Positions 28,296 through 37,610 are shown, numbered from the stretch's first letter. The stretch is 64,000 bases of DNA from Massilia sp. UMI-21 (GCA_015277795.1 CP063848.1:5146001-5210000), one strand, 5' to 3'. Numbers and translations: made by a program. Notes: a model not told the origin generated them from the letters alone.

Positions 28296-30455
28296 ATGAA
28301 AAAGACCCTCCTCTCGCTGGCCATCCTGACCAGCTTCGCCGCACAAGCGGACGAAGGCATGTGGATGCCGCAGCAGCTGCCACAAGTAGCCAAGCAACTG
28401 AAAGCCGCCGGCCTCAAGCTGGACCCGGCGTCCCTGACCAAGCTGACCGAATTCCCGATGGGCGCGATCGTGAGCCTGGGCGGCTGCTCGGCCTCGTTCG
28501 TCTCGCCGCAGGGCCTGGTCGTCACCAACCACCACTGCGTGTACAACAGCGTGGCGGTCAACTCGACCCCGGAACGCGACCTGCTCGCCAACGGTTTCCT
28601 GGCCAAGACCATGGGCGACGAGCTGCCGGCCGCGCCGGGCAGCCGCGTCTACGTGACCGAGGAAGTGGCGAACGTCACCAACCAGGTCATCACCCCGGAA
28701 GTGGCCAAGCTGAACGGCAAGGCACGCATCGACGCCATCGAGAAGAACCAGAAGAAGCTGGTGGCCGCATGCGAACAGGAAGCCGGCTACCGCTGCACCG
28801 TGGCCAGCTACTACGGCGGACTGGAGTTCTATCGCCTGAAGCAGCTCGAAATCCGTGACGTGCGCCTGGTGCACGCGCCGCCGGCCGGCGTCGGCAAGTT
28901 CGGCGGCGACACCGACAACTGGATGTGGCCGCGCCACACCGGCGACTACGGTTTCTACCGCGCCTACGTGAGCAAGGACGGCAAGGCTGCCGAGTTCTCC
29001 AAGGACAACGTGCCCTACCAGCCGAAACACCACCTGAAGATCGCCACCGAAGGCTCGAAGGAAGGCGATTTCATCATGGTGCTGGGCTACCCGGGCCGCA
29101 CCAACCGCCACCGCCTGCCATCCGAAGTGGCGTCGACCTTCACCTGGAACTACCCGGCCTTCGTGCAGGCATCGGGCGAAGTCCTGGCGATCATCGAGCG
29201 TGAGACCAAGAACGATCCGGCTGCCAGGCTGAAGTATGCCGGCCAGATTGCCGGCGTCAACAACTACTACAAAAACCGCAAGGGCATGCTGACGTCGTAC
29301 GCGAACAGCGACTTCCTGCAGCGCAAGACCGCCGAACACAATGCCCTGAAGGCCTGGGTCAACGCGGATCCGGCGCGCAAGGCGCAATACGCCGCCGACA
29401 TCGAAGCGGCCGAGAAACTGATCGCCGAGCGCGACGCCAATGCCAAGAAGGAATTCTTCCTGGGCTACTCCCAGCCGAAGTTCCTGTCCTCGGCACGTTC
29501 GCTGTACCGCCTGGCCAACGAGCGCACCAAGCCGGACGCCGAGCGCAAGTCGGGCTACCAGGAACGCGACCTGCCGCGCTGGAACTCGATCATCGCCGGC
29601 CAGGACCGCACCTACGACGAAAAGGTCGACAAGGCGCTGGTGCTGAACTTCCTGACCAAGTACAACGCGCAACCGTCCAGCGAGCATGACGCCGCCTTCG
29701 ACGCCGCCCTGGGCATCAAGCCGGGCATGACTGATGCCGAGCTGAAGGCCGCGCTGGACCGCATCTACGCCGGTTCGAAGCTGGCCAACAAGGAAGCGCG
29801 CACTGCGTGGCTGACGAAGTCGCCGGCCGAATTCCAGGCCTCGGACGACAGCTTCATCAAGGCTGCGGTCGCCATGTACGACGCCGCCATGCGCGAAGAA
29901 GCCCAGGAAGAAGAACTGGCCGGCAAGATCCAGCAGGCTTACGCGAACTACATGAAGGCCAAGATCGCCTTCATGAACAGCAAGGGCCAGGCCGTCTATC
30001 CGGATGCCAACGGCACCCTGCGCGCGACCTTCGGCAAGATCGCCGGCCGTGACGTCGGCGCCGACGGCACCGAAGGCTGGACCGCGTTCACCACCGTCAA
30101 GGGCGTGGTGGCCAAGCACACCGGCGAAGGCGAGTTCGATGCGCCGGATGCCCAGCTGGCCGCGATCAAGGCCAAGGACTTCGGCAAGTACGTCGATCCG
30201 AAGCTGAAGACCGTGCCGGTCAACTACCTGGCGACGCTGGACATCACCGGCGGCAACTCGGGTTCGGCCGCGCTGAACTCGAAGGCCGAGCTGATCGGCC
30301 TGGCCTTCGACGGCACCCTGGACTCGATCATCTCGGACTGGGACTTCAACAAGGCCATGACCCGCGACATCCAGGTCGACATCCGCTACATCCTGTGGAA
30401 CATGAAACACGTGGACAAGGCGGACAACCTGCTGAAGGAAATGAACGTGCAATAA
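28296..30455 (+). CDS. S46 family dipeptidyl peptidase (DPP7-like)
   Basis: This 719-residue periplasmic serine exopeptidase has a signal peptide of about 18 residues (cleavage near AAQA). The chymotrypsin-like double barrel has the catalytic His in TNHHCVY (His80), an Asp region in GGDTDNWMWPRHTGD (about residue 205-220), and the nucleophile Ser in GGNSGSA near residue 600. Eighteen residues after that Ser is Gly (FDG), the position that is Gly in DPP7 and Arg in DPP11. This favours hydrophobic P1 residues over acidic ones. The central helical domain is full length. It would release dipeptides from peptide N-termini, which fits the neighbouring peptidase and amino acid permease. A terminator follows at 30490. 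Confidence 0.9.
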   Translation: MKKTLLSLAILTSFAAQADEGMWMPQQLPQVAKQLKAAGLKLDPASLTKLTEFPMGAIVSLGGCSASFVSPQGLVVTNHHCVYNSVAVNSTPERDLLANGFLAKTMGDELPAAPGSRVYVTEEVANVTNQVITPEVAKLNGKARIDAIEKNQKKLVAACEQEAGYRCTVASYYGGLEFYRLKQLEIRDVRLVHAPPAGVGKFGGDTDNWMWPRHTGDYGFYRAYVSKDGKAAEFSKDNVPYQPKHHLKIATEGSKEGDFIMVLGYPGRTNRHRLPSEVASTFTWNYPAFVQASGEVLAIIERETKNDPAARLKYAGQIAGVNNYYKNRKGMLTSYANSDFLQRKTAEHNALKAWVNADPARKAQYAADIEAAEKLIAERDANAKKEFFLGYSQPKFLSSARSLYRLANERTKPDAERKSGYQERDLPRWNSIIAGQDRTYDEKVDKALVLNFLTKYNAQPSSEHDAAFDAALGIKPGMTDAELKAALDRIYAGSKLANKEARTAWLTKSPAEFQASDDSFIKAAVAMYDAAMREEAQEEELAGKIQQAYANYMKAKIAFMNSKGQAVYPDANGTLRATFGKIAGRDVGADGTEGWTAFTTVKGVVAKHTGEGEFDAPDAQLAAIKAKDFGKYVDPKLKTVPVNYLATLDITGGNSGSAALNSKAELIGLAFDGTLDSIISDWDFNKAMTRDIQVDIRYILWNMKHVDKADNLLKEMNVQ

Positions 30456-30489
30456 ACGTTCTCCCGGCACCGGCGGGGCCGGAATAAAG

Positions 30490-30526
30490 AAGCCACGCCG
30501 CCGCAAGGCCGCGTGGCTTTTCTTTT
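30490..30526 (+). terminator. Intrinsic terminator after the S46 peptidase gene
   Basis: The stem AGCCACGC / GCGTGGCT encloses a GC-rich loop and is followed by TTTTCTTTT. It lies 36 bases after the stop codon. Confidence 0.8.
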
Positions 30527-30636
30527 CCCGGATGGCCGGCGCCGTTCGTGCCGCCGATCCTGCAGTCCGTCGCGCGCCGGATGCAGGCATGCAGATGCGG
30601 CGCTATGCTCCTTCCATCGACAGGAAAGGAGCACCT

Positions 30637-31725
30637 ATGAAGAAAATCTGGCTGTTGATCGGTGCGCTGCTGGCCTCGGCCTCGGCATGCACCCTGGCGC
30701 AGGATGCGCCCGACCCGTATGCGAAGGCGCGCGCCATCGTCGCAGACCTGGGCCGCATCAGCGCGCCGAGCGGCGTGCAGGAGTCGTACAAGACCCGCAT
30801 CGGCGGGGTCGAGCAGTGGCTGAACGTGCGTGGCCAGGACCGCGACAATCCCATGATCCTGTTCGTGCACGGCGGCCCGGCGTCGCCCGTGACGCCGACC
30901 ATGTGGCAGTTCCAGCGCCCGATCGAGGAATACTTCACCGTGGCGAACTGGGACCAGCGCGGCGCCGGCAAGAGCTACGGCGAGACCGATCCCGACAAGG
31001 TGGCCGACACCATCCGCATCGCGCGCTACGTCGATGACGCGATCGAGGTGGCCGAGCACCTGCAGGCGCGCTACGGCAAGCGCAAGCTGATCCTGATGGG
31101 CCACAGCTGGGGCACCATCATCGGCATGCGCGCAGCGCTCAAGCGTCCCGACCTGTTCCATGCCTACGTGGGCATCGGCCAGGTGCTGAACATGCGCGAG
31201 AACGAGCGCATCAGCTTCGACTATGCCTTCGAGCGCGCCAGGCGCGAGAACAATGCCGAAGCGGTCAAGGAGATGGCCTCGATCGCGCCCTACCCGGGCG
31301 GGCAGCCGATCACGCGCGAACGCATCATCATCGCGCGCAAGTGGCCGCAATACTACGGCGGCCTGTCGGCCTTCCGCGGCGAGTCGGCCTACTTCTTCCG
31401 CGGCCCCCTGCTCTCGCCCGACTACACGCCGGCCCAGGTGAAGGACATCGACCAGGGCAGCGTGCTGACGCTGGGCCGCGTACTGCCGGAATTCCTCGAA
31501 GTCGATTTTTCAGGCGTGAAGCGCTTCCCGATCCCGGTCGTGATGTTCCTGGGGCGGCACGACTACACCACGCCGGCCGCGCCCACGGTGGCCTGGATGG
31601 AGAAGGTGGACGCGCCCTACAAGCGCATCGTCTGGTTCGAACGCTCGGCGCACATGATTCCCTGGGAAGAACCGGGCAAGCTTCTCGTCAGCCTGCTCGA
31701 GGTGGTCAGGCCGCTGGTGAAGTGA
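30637..31725 (+). CDS. Exported alpha/beta hydrolase, proline iminopeptidase-like
   Basis: This 362-residue S33-family hydrolase has a signal peptide (MKKIWLLIGALLASASA, cleavage near residue 17-20). Catalytic features are the oxyanion motif VHGGPA near residue 75, the nucleophile elbow GHSWGT near 154, the Asp in LGRHDYTTP near 308 and the His in RSAHMIPWEEP near 341. The two-Gly-Pro motif marks the prolyl aminopeptidase group, which removes N-terminal proline. Start 30637 is supported by AAAGGAG eight bases upstream. Its last 20 bases overlap the end of the converging CAT-like gene. Confidence 0.84.
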   Translation: MKKIWLLIGALLASASACTLAQDAPDPYAKARAIVADLGRISAPSGVQESYKTRIGGVEQWLNVRGQDRDNPMILFVHGGPASPVTPTMWQFQRPIEEYFTVANWDQRGAGKSYGETDPDKVADTIRIARYVDDAIEVAEHLQARYGKRKLILMGHSWGTIIGMRAALKRPDLFHAYVGIGQVLNMRENERISFDYAFERARRENNAEAVKEMASIAPYPGGQPITRERIIIARKWPQYYGGLSAFRGESAYFFRGPLLSPDYTPAQVKDIDQGSVLTLGRVLPEFLEVDFSGVKRFPIPVVMFLGRHDYTTPAAPTVAWMEKVDAPYKRIVWFERSAHMIPWEEPGKLLVSLLEVVRPLVK

Positions 31726-32371
31726 GACTGCGCATGATCGCTTCCAGCTCGGCCGCGATCTGCTCGGCCAGCCGGTGGATGTGGAAGCCGTCGACAAAGC
31801 CGTGGTGCGCCTGCACCGAGAACGGCAGCTCCAGGCGGCCGCTCCCGGCGTCGCGGAACTTGCCCCAGGCGAAGGATGGGATGTCCGGCTGCGCCAGCGA
31901 GGCGCTCGGATGCTGGATCGCCGTGAAGGCCAGCCAGGGGATGCAGGTGACAAAGACCTGCTCCTTGGCCTGCAGCGGCGTGCGGGCGGCATACGCCATG
32001 TTCAGCGCCGCCATGCTGCTGGCCGCTTCGCGCGCCGCGATGCCGCGCGCGACGAACTCGCGCACATCGTCGCTCCAGTCGAACTGGGCGAAGTTCAGGT
32101 CATGGTGCTGGTTGACCACCGTGAAGGACGGAATCAGGCGGTCGATGCGGATCACCTCGCCGTCGAGGACGCGGTAGCGGAAATTCTCCACCTCGAGCAC
32201 CGCGCGCAGCACGGCGCACAAGAGCACGTGGAACGGCGCCAGGCCCTGCTCCTTGCACCAGGGCCGGAAATCCGGCAGCGCGAGCGGGAAGCAGATGTTG
32301 ACCGCCGCGCTGTCCATGCCGTCGAACAGCGCGAAGCGGTCGCGCCGCCGTTCGAAATTCTCCACCACCAC
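31706..32371 (-). CDS. Chloramphenicol acetyltransferase-fold protein
   Basis: This 221-residue protein shows the type A CAT fold. The N-terminal segment ENFERRRDRFALFDG corresponds to the conserved W/F-x-R-x-x-x-F-x-x-F start. The catalytic motif HHGFVDGFHI near residue 188 keeps the His of HHxxxDGxH. It is an acetyl-CoA-dependent O-acetyltransferase by family. Real chloramphenicol resistance cannot be inferred, and the position six bases behind an amino acid permease suggests a metabolic role. The start is one of three consecutive GTG codons at 32371-32363. It overlaps the convergent hydrolase gene by 20 bases at its 3' end. Confidence 0.78.
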   Translation of the reverse strand: MVVENFERRRDRFALFDGMDSAAVNICFPLALPDFRPWCKEQGLAPFHVLLCAVLRAVLEVENFRYRVLDGEVIRIDRLIPSFTVVNQHHDLNFAQFDWSDDVREFVARGIAAREAASSMAALNMAYAARTPLQAKEQVFVTCIPWLAFTAIQHPSASLAQPDIPSFAWGKFRDAGSGRLELPFSVQAHHGFVDGFHIHRLAEQIAAELEAIMRSLTSPAA

Positions 32372-32377
32372 CCCTGC

Positions 32378-33841
32378 TTACTGCGCCTTGTTCAGGCGGC
32401 TGTGACGCACGCTGTACAGGAAGTAGGTCGCCACCGCCACGCCCATCCAGATGAAGAATACGCGGAAGGTGGCCGGCGACAGGTCCTTCATGATGTACAG
32501 GCAGGCCAGCACCGACAGGCCCGGGATCACGTAGGGGCCGAAAGGGACGCGGAAGGCGCCCGGCTCGCCGTGGCCCTGCTTGGCGCGGATCACCGGCACC
32601 GCGATCGAGACCACGATGAAGGCGGTCAGCGTGCCCATGCTCACCATGTCCCACAAGAAGGTCGAATCGACCAGGCCGGCCACCGCGCCCACCACCAGGC
32701 AGACGATGATGGTATTGCTGACCGGGGCCAGGGTGCGCTGGTTCACCTTCTGGAAGGTCTTCGGGATCAGGCCGTCGCGGCTGATCGCGTACAGGATGCG
32801 CGTCTGGCCGTAGATGGTCACCAGGGTCACCGAGAACACCGACACCACGGCGCCGAGCGACAGCACCAGCGCCGGCCAGGCCTTGCCGCTCACGTTCTGC
32901 AGGATCACCGCCAGGCCGGCCTCCTGCCCCGCGAACATGTGCGAAGGCTGGGCGCCGACCGCGGCCACCGCCACCAGCAGGTAGAAGGCGGTGACGATCA
33001 CCAGCGCTGCCAGGATCCCGAGCGGCACGTTGCGGCGCGGGTTGTTGGTTTCCTCGCCGGCGGTGGCGATGGTGTCGATGCCGATAAAGGAGAAGAACAC
33101 GGTGCCGGCGGCGGCGGTCACGCCGGCCATGCCCACATAGCCGCTCTCCCGGTCAGGGTTGAAGAAAGGCGTGAAGTTGGCGGCATCGAAGCCGGTGAAG
33201 GCGATCACCGCGAAGAAGATCAGGATCGCCAGCTTGATCAGCACCATGATGGCATTGGTGGTCGCCGATTCCTTGGTGCCGCGGATCAGGAGCAGGCAGC
33301 ACATCGCCACCAGGATCACCGGCGGCAGGTTGAAATTGCCCGGACTGAAGTGGACGTTATGGTGATCGGATACGAACATCGGCGAGCGCAGGTGGGCCGG
33401 AATCTCCCAGCCGAAGGCGTTTACCAGGAAGTTGTTCAGGTAGTCCGACCAGCCGATCGCCACGGCGCTGCCGGCCAGGCCGTATTCGAGCAGCAGGCAG
33501 GCGGCCACGATGAAGGCGGCGAACTCGCCGACGGTCGCATAGGCGAAGGAATACGAGGAACCGGCGGCCGGCACCCGGCCCGCCAGTTCGGCGTAGCACA
33601 GCGCGGTCAGGCCGGCGGTGAGCGCGGCCAGCAGGAAGGAAAGGACCACGGCCGGACCCGCCTTCGGTACCGCCTCGACCATCGTAAAGAAGATGCCGGT
33701 GCCGATGGTGGCGCCGACGCCGATCATCGTCAGCGGGAACAGGCCGAGCGAACGCTGCAGGCCCCCTCCCGTGTGTTCGCCTTCACGATGGCGTTCAGCC
33801 TGTTTGGTACGAATCAGCTTTTGGCCCAGGGTCAGATTCAC
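32378..33841 (-). CDS. APC family amino acid permease (cationic amino acid transporter type)
   Basis: This 487-residue transporter has twelve or more predicted membrane helices. The substrate-binding helix 1 motif IGVGATIGTGIFF is near residue 40. Further conserved elements are CYAELAGRVPAAGSSYSFAYATVGE near 82 and FIGIDTIATAGEETNNPRRNVP near 245. This is the YfnA/CAT-1-like branch, which imports amino acids, often cationic or branched ones. The start is GTG at 33841 with AAAGGA nine bases upstream; the out-of-frame ATGCCGTGA just before it forms a two-codon mini-ORF overlapping the start. Its peptidase neighbours suggest peptide-derived amino acid uptake. Confidence 0.9.
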   Translation of the reverse strand: MNLTLGQKLIRTKQAERHREGEHTGGGLQRSLGLFPLTMIGVGATIGTGIFFTMVEAVPKAGPAVVLSFLLAALTAGLTALCYAELAGRVPAAGSSYSFAYATVGEFAAFIVAACLLLEYGLAGSAVAIGWSDYLNNFLVNAFGWEIPAHLRSPMFVSDHHNVHFSPGNFNLPPVILVAMCCLLLIRGTKESATTNAIMVLIKLAILIFFAVIAFTGFDAANFTPFFNPDRESGYVGMAGVTAAAGTVFFSFIGIDTIATAGEETNNPRRNVPLGILAALVIVTAFYLLVAVAAVGAQPSHMFAGQEAGLAVILQNVSGKAWPALVLSLGAVVSVFSVTLVTIYGQTRILYAISRDGLIPKTFQKVNQRTLAPVSNTIIVCLVVGAVAGLVDSTFLWDMVSMGTLTAFIVVSIAVPVIRAKQGHGEPGAFRVPFGPYVIPGLSVLACLYIMKDLSPATFRVFFIWMGVAVATYFLYSVRHSRLNKAQ

Positions 33842-33990
33842 GGCATGTCCTTTGGTGGCGCAGCCTTGCGCGGCGCGGTTTGTCTCACATTGGCAGCTTG
33901 CGTGGTTACCAATTTCTTAGTTACTGATCAAAACCAGTCAAACCAGCGATTATAGGGGTTTTGCGTACGCTCAATAAAATTGTTTGCCCA

Positions 33991-34013
33991 AAGATGCATT
34001 TACTCAGCATCTT
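33991..34013 (+). promoter_or_regulatory. NsrR-type operator in the hmp promoter
   Basis: AAGATGC-N9-GCATCTT is a 23-base inverted repeat that closely matches the NsrR consensus (AAGATGCATTT, spacer, and its complement). A TAGAAT -10-like element follows at 34018-34023, so the site covers the -35 region, a repressor position. Nitric oxide would relieve repression of the flavohaemoglobin gene 123 bases downstream. Confidence 0.8.
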
Positions 34014-34078
34014 TTGATAGAATGGCGGCGTCCGCACCCATCCACCTGCCAGTCCGGACCATTTTTTTGGCTTTAAAC

Positions 34079-34121
34079 ATGCATTATTTATGCATCTATA
34101 AGCGGCATCTATAAGCGGCAT
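34079..34121 (+). repeat. Palindrome and tandem 13-mers in the hmp leader
   Basis: ATGCAT-N5-ATGCAT (34079-34095) is followed directly by two tandem copies of CTATAAGCGGCAT (34096-34108 and 34109-34121) and a partial third, CCATAAGGA, that supplies the ribosome site. The whole array lies between the promoter and the hmp start. Confidence 0.8.
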
Positions 34122-34136
34122 CCATAAGGAACCAAC

Positions 34137-35327
34137 ATGATCTCGAGCGCTTCCCGTCCCTACATCGACGCTTCCGTTCCCGTCCTGCGCGAACACGGCC
34201 TGACCATCACCACCACCTTCTACCGCAGCATGTTCGAAGCCCATCCGGAGCTGAAGAACCTGTTCAACATGGGTAACCAGACCAGCGGCGTGCAGCAACA
34301 GTCGCTGGCCTCGGCGGTGTTCGCGTATGCCGCCAATATCGGCAACGCCGCCGCGCTCGGTCCCGTGGTGGGCCGTATCGTGCACAAGCACGCCTCGGTG
34401 GGCATCCGTGCCGACCATTACCCGATCGTCGGCCACCACCTGCTGGGCGCGATCAAGACCGTGCTGGGCGATGCCGCCACCGAGCCACTGCTCAAGGCAT
34501 GGGAAGAGGCCTATACCTCGCTGGCCCGCCTGCTGATCGATGCGGAAGCGAAGATGTACGAGGAAGCCGGCGTGCGGCCGGGCGAGACCCGCGCGATGCG
34601 CGTGACGGAAGTGGTGCGCGAGAGCGACAACGTGATCTCGATCCGCCTTGTCCCGCTGGACGGCGGCGCCCTGCCGCCCTTCAAGGCCGGCCAGTACGTG
34701 AGCGTGGCGGTCGATTTCAAGGACGGCCGCCGCCAACTGCGCCAGTACAGCCTGTCGGACGCCAACGGCAAGGACAGCATGCGCATTTCGGTCAAGCGCG
34801 AAGATGGCAACAGCGTGGCGGCGCCCGGGGAGGTGTCGACCTGGCTGCACAATCACGTGAACGTGGGCGACGTGCTGAACGTGACCCATCCGTTCGGCGA
34901 CTTCCTGCCCGATACCGAGTCGAACGAACCGGTCGTGCTGCTGTCGGCGGGCGTCGGCATCACGCCGATGATCGCGGCGCTCAACCGCATCGCGACGGTC
35001 AATCCCGAGCGCCGCGTGATCTTCGCCCACGCCGCACGCAACGAGGCGCACCATGCGCACCAGGCCGATATCGCCGCCGCCAGGGCGCGCATGCCGTACC
35101 TGCACGTGGTGACCTTCTACGAAGACGGGGAAGCAGCCGACGCCCTGAAGGGAAAAATGGACCTCGAGCGCCTGCCCTCGTGGCCGCGCGGCGAGACCGA
35201 TGTCTACCTGTGCGGACCGCTGCCCTTCATGCAGGCCCAGTGGAACGCCCTGCTGGCGGCAGGCGCGCCGGCGGCCCGCCTGCACCGCGAGGTGTTCGGT
35301 CCGGACCTGCTGGACAACCTGCTGTAA
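34137..35327 (+). CDS. hmp: Flavohaemoglobin (nitric oxide dioxygenase)
   Basis: This 396-residue cytoplasmic enzyme converts NO to nitrate with NADPH or NADH. A globin domain occupies residues 1-140 with the proximal His in VHKHASVGI (His85). The FAD-binding reductase domain (150-255) has RQYSLSD. The NAD-binding domain (260-396) has SAGVGITPM and CGPLPFMQ. It is full length and isolated, with an NsrR-type operator upstream and a REPIN-like element downstream. ATG 34137 follows AAGGA at a good distance. Confidence 0.95.
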   Translation: MISSASRPYIDASVPVLREHGLTITTTFYRSMFEAHPELKNLFNMGNQTSGVQQQSLASAVFAYAANIGNAAALGPVVGRIVHKHASVGIRADHYPIVGHHLLGAIKTVLGDAATEPLLKAWEEAYTSLARLLIDAEAKMYEEAGVRPGETRAMRVTEVVRESDNVISIRLVPLDGGALPPFKAGQYVSVAVDFKDGRRQLRQYSLSDANGKDSMRISVKREDGNSVAAPGEVSTWLHNHVNVGDVLNVTHPFGDFLPDTESNEPVVLLSAGVGITPMIAALNRIATVNPERRVIFAHAARNEAHHAHQADIAAARARMPYLHVVTFYEDGEAADALKGKMDLERLPSWPRGETDVYLCGPLPFMQAQWNALLAAGAPAARLHREVFGPDLLDNLL

Positions 35328-35345
35328 TTTCAAGCACCACAACGC

Positions 35346-35446
35346 GTAGGGTGGGCGGCTTTGCCGCCCACGCGTTCAAGCAGTGCATGCTGTGCATCGA
35401 CGCATCCGATAGTTGAACGCGCGGTCGGGAGACCCGACCGCCCTAC
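35346..35446. repeat. REPIN-like paired palindromic repeat
   Basis: This 101-base element lies in the convergent gap between hmp and the lipoprotein gene. The left arm is GTAGGGTGGGCGGC, TTT, GCCGCCCACGCGTTC. The right arm is GAACGCGCGGTCGGG, AGA, CCCGACCGCCCTAC. The inner spacer differs from the other copies and contains its own short palindrome, TGCATGCTGTGCA. The right arm shows paired substitutions (GGTCGGG with CCCGACC). Confidence 0.88.
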
Positions 35447-35450
35447 AACA

Positions 35451-36320
35451 TCAATCCAGCAGATGCACGTTACGCCCCGTGACGCTGCGCTGCGCCGGAT
35501 GGCCGTACACCCGGATCCCGCCCGAACCGCCGCCGTGCGCGACCAGCGATTGCTTCACGGTGGCGCGGATGCCGCCCGAACCGTCGGCCGCCAGGTCGGC
35601 GTCCTGGGTCGACAGCGCCGCCAGGTCCAGGCTGCCCGAACCGGCGACGCGGGCATTCAGCGAGCGCACCGCGCCCGCCGCCTGCAGCACGCCGGAACCG
35701 GCCACGCTCACGCGCGCATAGTCGCCGCGAATCTCGCCGATGTGCACGCGGCCCGAACCCGACAGGCCGAGATCCGCACTGGCGCTGCGCAGCTCGCCCG
35801 CGTCGAGCACGCCCGAGCCGCTCACGCGCGCATGCAGGCTGTCGACCTTCCCGGCCAGCGCTACCCGTCCGGAACCGCTCTTGCGCACTTCCAGCGGCGC
35901 GCCGTTCAGGTCGCGCACGAACACCTGGCCGGAACCCGAGGCCCGCACTTCGCTCAGGCGCGGCGTGGTGTAGACGATGCGCACCGGCGTCTTGCTGCGC
36001 AGGTGGCGCTCGTTGGAAATCTGCAGCGTATTGCCGCGCGTCTCGGTACGGATGTAGGGCAGCAGGTTGGCGTCGCTTTCGACCAGCAGCGAGGGCGCCG
36101 GGCCGACGCGCACCTCGACCTGCATCGAGCCGCTCACGTCCAGTTCGCCGAGCGCCGCCACCTGGCGCTGGTCGCGCGCGGCCACGCCGTCGCCCTCGAC
36201 CGTGCTGTCGCTGAATACCGTATGCATGCGCACGTCGCCGTCGTTGGGCGACACGATGATGGCGCAGCCGCCCAGGGAGGCGACGGCGGCGATGGTGGCA
36301 AGGGCGATAAGCGAACGCAT
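35451..36320 (-). CDS. DUF2807 (head GIN domain) lipoprotein
   Basis: This 289-residue protein has a lipoprotein signal: MRSLIALATIAAVASLGGC, with the lipobox Cys at residue 19. The mature part has at least eight copies of an (A/V/K)SGSGxV-type turn about every 20 residues (for example ASGSGQV, KSGSGRV, VSGSGVL, LSGSGRV), the pattern of the right-handed beta-helix of putative auto-transporter adhesin head GIN domains. The function is unknown; it is probably a periplasmic or surface-facing structural lipoprotein. Start 36320 is set by the signal peptide. Confidence 0.85.
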   Translation of the reverse strand: MRSLIALATIAAVASLGGCAIIVSPNDGDVRMHTVFSDSTVEGDGVAARDQRQVAALGELDVSGSMQVEVRVGPAPSLLVESDANLLPYIRTETRGNTLQISNERHLRSKTPVRIVYTTPRLSEVRASGSGQVFVRDLNGAPLEVRKSGSGRVALAGKVDSLHARVSGSGVLDAGELRSASADLGLSGSGRVHIGEIRGDYARVSVAGSGVLQAAGAVRSLNARVAGSGSLDLAALSTQDADLAADGSGGIRATVKQSLVAHGGGSGGIRVYGHPAQRSVTGRNVHLLD

Positions 36321-36432
36321 GGTGTTTCCTTCGTGGTTGTTGACGGATATGACTCTAACAACCCTCCTGTCGCGCCGCGCGCGGCGTGCGACAGGCTGCA
36401 AGAAACGCCGGCTGAGCTGCGCCTGGGCGTCG

Positions 36433-37542
36433 TCAGACGCGTGAGGAGGAGAACAAATCCTTGTGTTCACGCGGCTGCGAACGCCAGTACTGCGGCGGCG
36501 CGAACACCTGCTCGCCCAGCTGCGCCGCCGCATGCCAGGGCCAGCGCGGGTCGTACAACATGGCGCGCGCCATGCCGATGAAGTCGGCCTGGCCCTGCTG
36601 CAGGATGCTTTCCGCATGCCGGGCCTCGGTGATCAGGCCCACGCCGATGGTCGGCATGCCGGTGGCGCGCTTGATGCGCTCGGCGAAATCGACCTGGTAG
36701 CCCGGCTTGAGGGGAATCTGCTGCAGTGGCGACAGGCCGCCGCTGGAAACGTGGATGAAGTCGCAGCCGCGCTCCTTGAGCGCGGCTGCGAAGCGCAGGC
36801 TCTGTTCGATCTCCCAGCCGCCCTCGACCCAGTCGGTGGCCGAGATGCGCACGCCCACCGCCATCTCGCGCGGCACGGCGGCGCGCACCGCATCGACGAC
36901 CTCGAGCGGGAAGCGCATGCGGTTTTCCAACGAGCCGCCGTAGTCGTCGTCGCGCGTGTTCGACAGCGGCGACAGGAACTGGTGCATCAGGTAGCCATGG
37001 GCCGCATGCAGCTCGATGCCGTCCAGGCCCAGTGCATGCGCGCGGCGGGCGGCATCCACGAAACCCTGCCTGACGCGCGCCAGGCCTTGCGCGTCGAGCG
37101 CCAGCGGCGGCACATCGCCTTCGGTGTGCGCCAGGCCCGACGGCGCAAGGGTCTGCCAGCCGCGCGCCTGGTCCGGCGCGATCTGGGCGCCGCCTTCCCA
37201 TGGGACCGCGGTCGAGGCCTTGCGGCCGGCGTGGGCCAGCTGGATCGCGATTTTGATGGGGGAATAGCGACGTATGGCGCGGATCACCGGCGCCAGCGCT
37301 TGCTGGTGGAGGTCGGACCACAGGCCCAGGTCGTCCGGGGAAATGCGTCCCTCGGGCGTGACGGCCGTGGCTTCGATGATGAGCAGGCCGGCGCCGGACA
37401 GCGCCAGGTTACCGAGGTGGATGGTGTGCCAGTCGGTCGGCAGGCCGTCGATGCTCGAATACTGGCACATCGGGGCGATGACGATACGGTTGGGGACGTG
37501 CAGGGGACCCAGGTTGGCTGGGGAAAAAAGCATGCTGCTCAT
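36433..37542 (-). CDS. NADH:flavin oxidoreductase, YqjM/NamA-type Old Yellow Enzyme
   Basis: This 369-residue FMN-dependent ene-reductase is a single TIM barrel. The N-terminal motif IAPMCQYSSIDG contains the Cys that sets redox potential in the YqjM class. The substrate-binding HGYLMHQFLSPLSNTRDDDYGG and the following ENRMRFPLEV are at residues 175-205. It reduces activated double bonds with NADPH. It lies 112 bases upstream of the lipoprotein gene on the same strand. Confidence 0.9.
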   Translation of the reverse strand: MSSMLFSPANLGPLHVPNRIVIAPMCQYSSIDGLPTDWHTIHLGNLALSGAGLLIIEATAVTPEGRISPDDLGLWSDLHQQALAPVIRAIRRYSPIKIAIQLAHAGRKASTAVPWEGGAQIAPDQARGWQTLAPSGLAHTEGDVPPLALDAQGLARVRQGFVDAARRAHALGLDGIELHAAHGYLMHQFLSPLSNTRDDDYGGSLENRMRFPLEVVDAVRAAVPREMAVGVRISATDWVEGGWEIEQSLRFAAALKERGCDFIHVSSGGLSPLQQIPLKPGYQVDFAERIKRATGMPTIGVGLITEARHAESILQQGQADFIGMARAMLYDPRWPWHAAAQLGEQVFAPPQYWRSQPREHKDLFSSSRV

Positions 37543-37610
37543 GCGGCCTCCGCTTTGCGCAAAGGCGTCAGTCTAGCTTGGTGGCGGTTTCGGTGCTGCG
37601 GGCTTGCCTG

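Noticed and set aside
31706..32371. Acquired chloramphenicol resistance gene
   Set aside because: The fold and motif match CAT, but base composition equals that of neighbours, there is no mobile context, and the operon partner is a permease.
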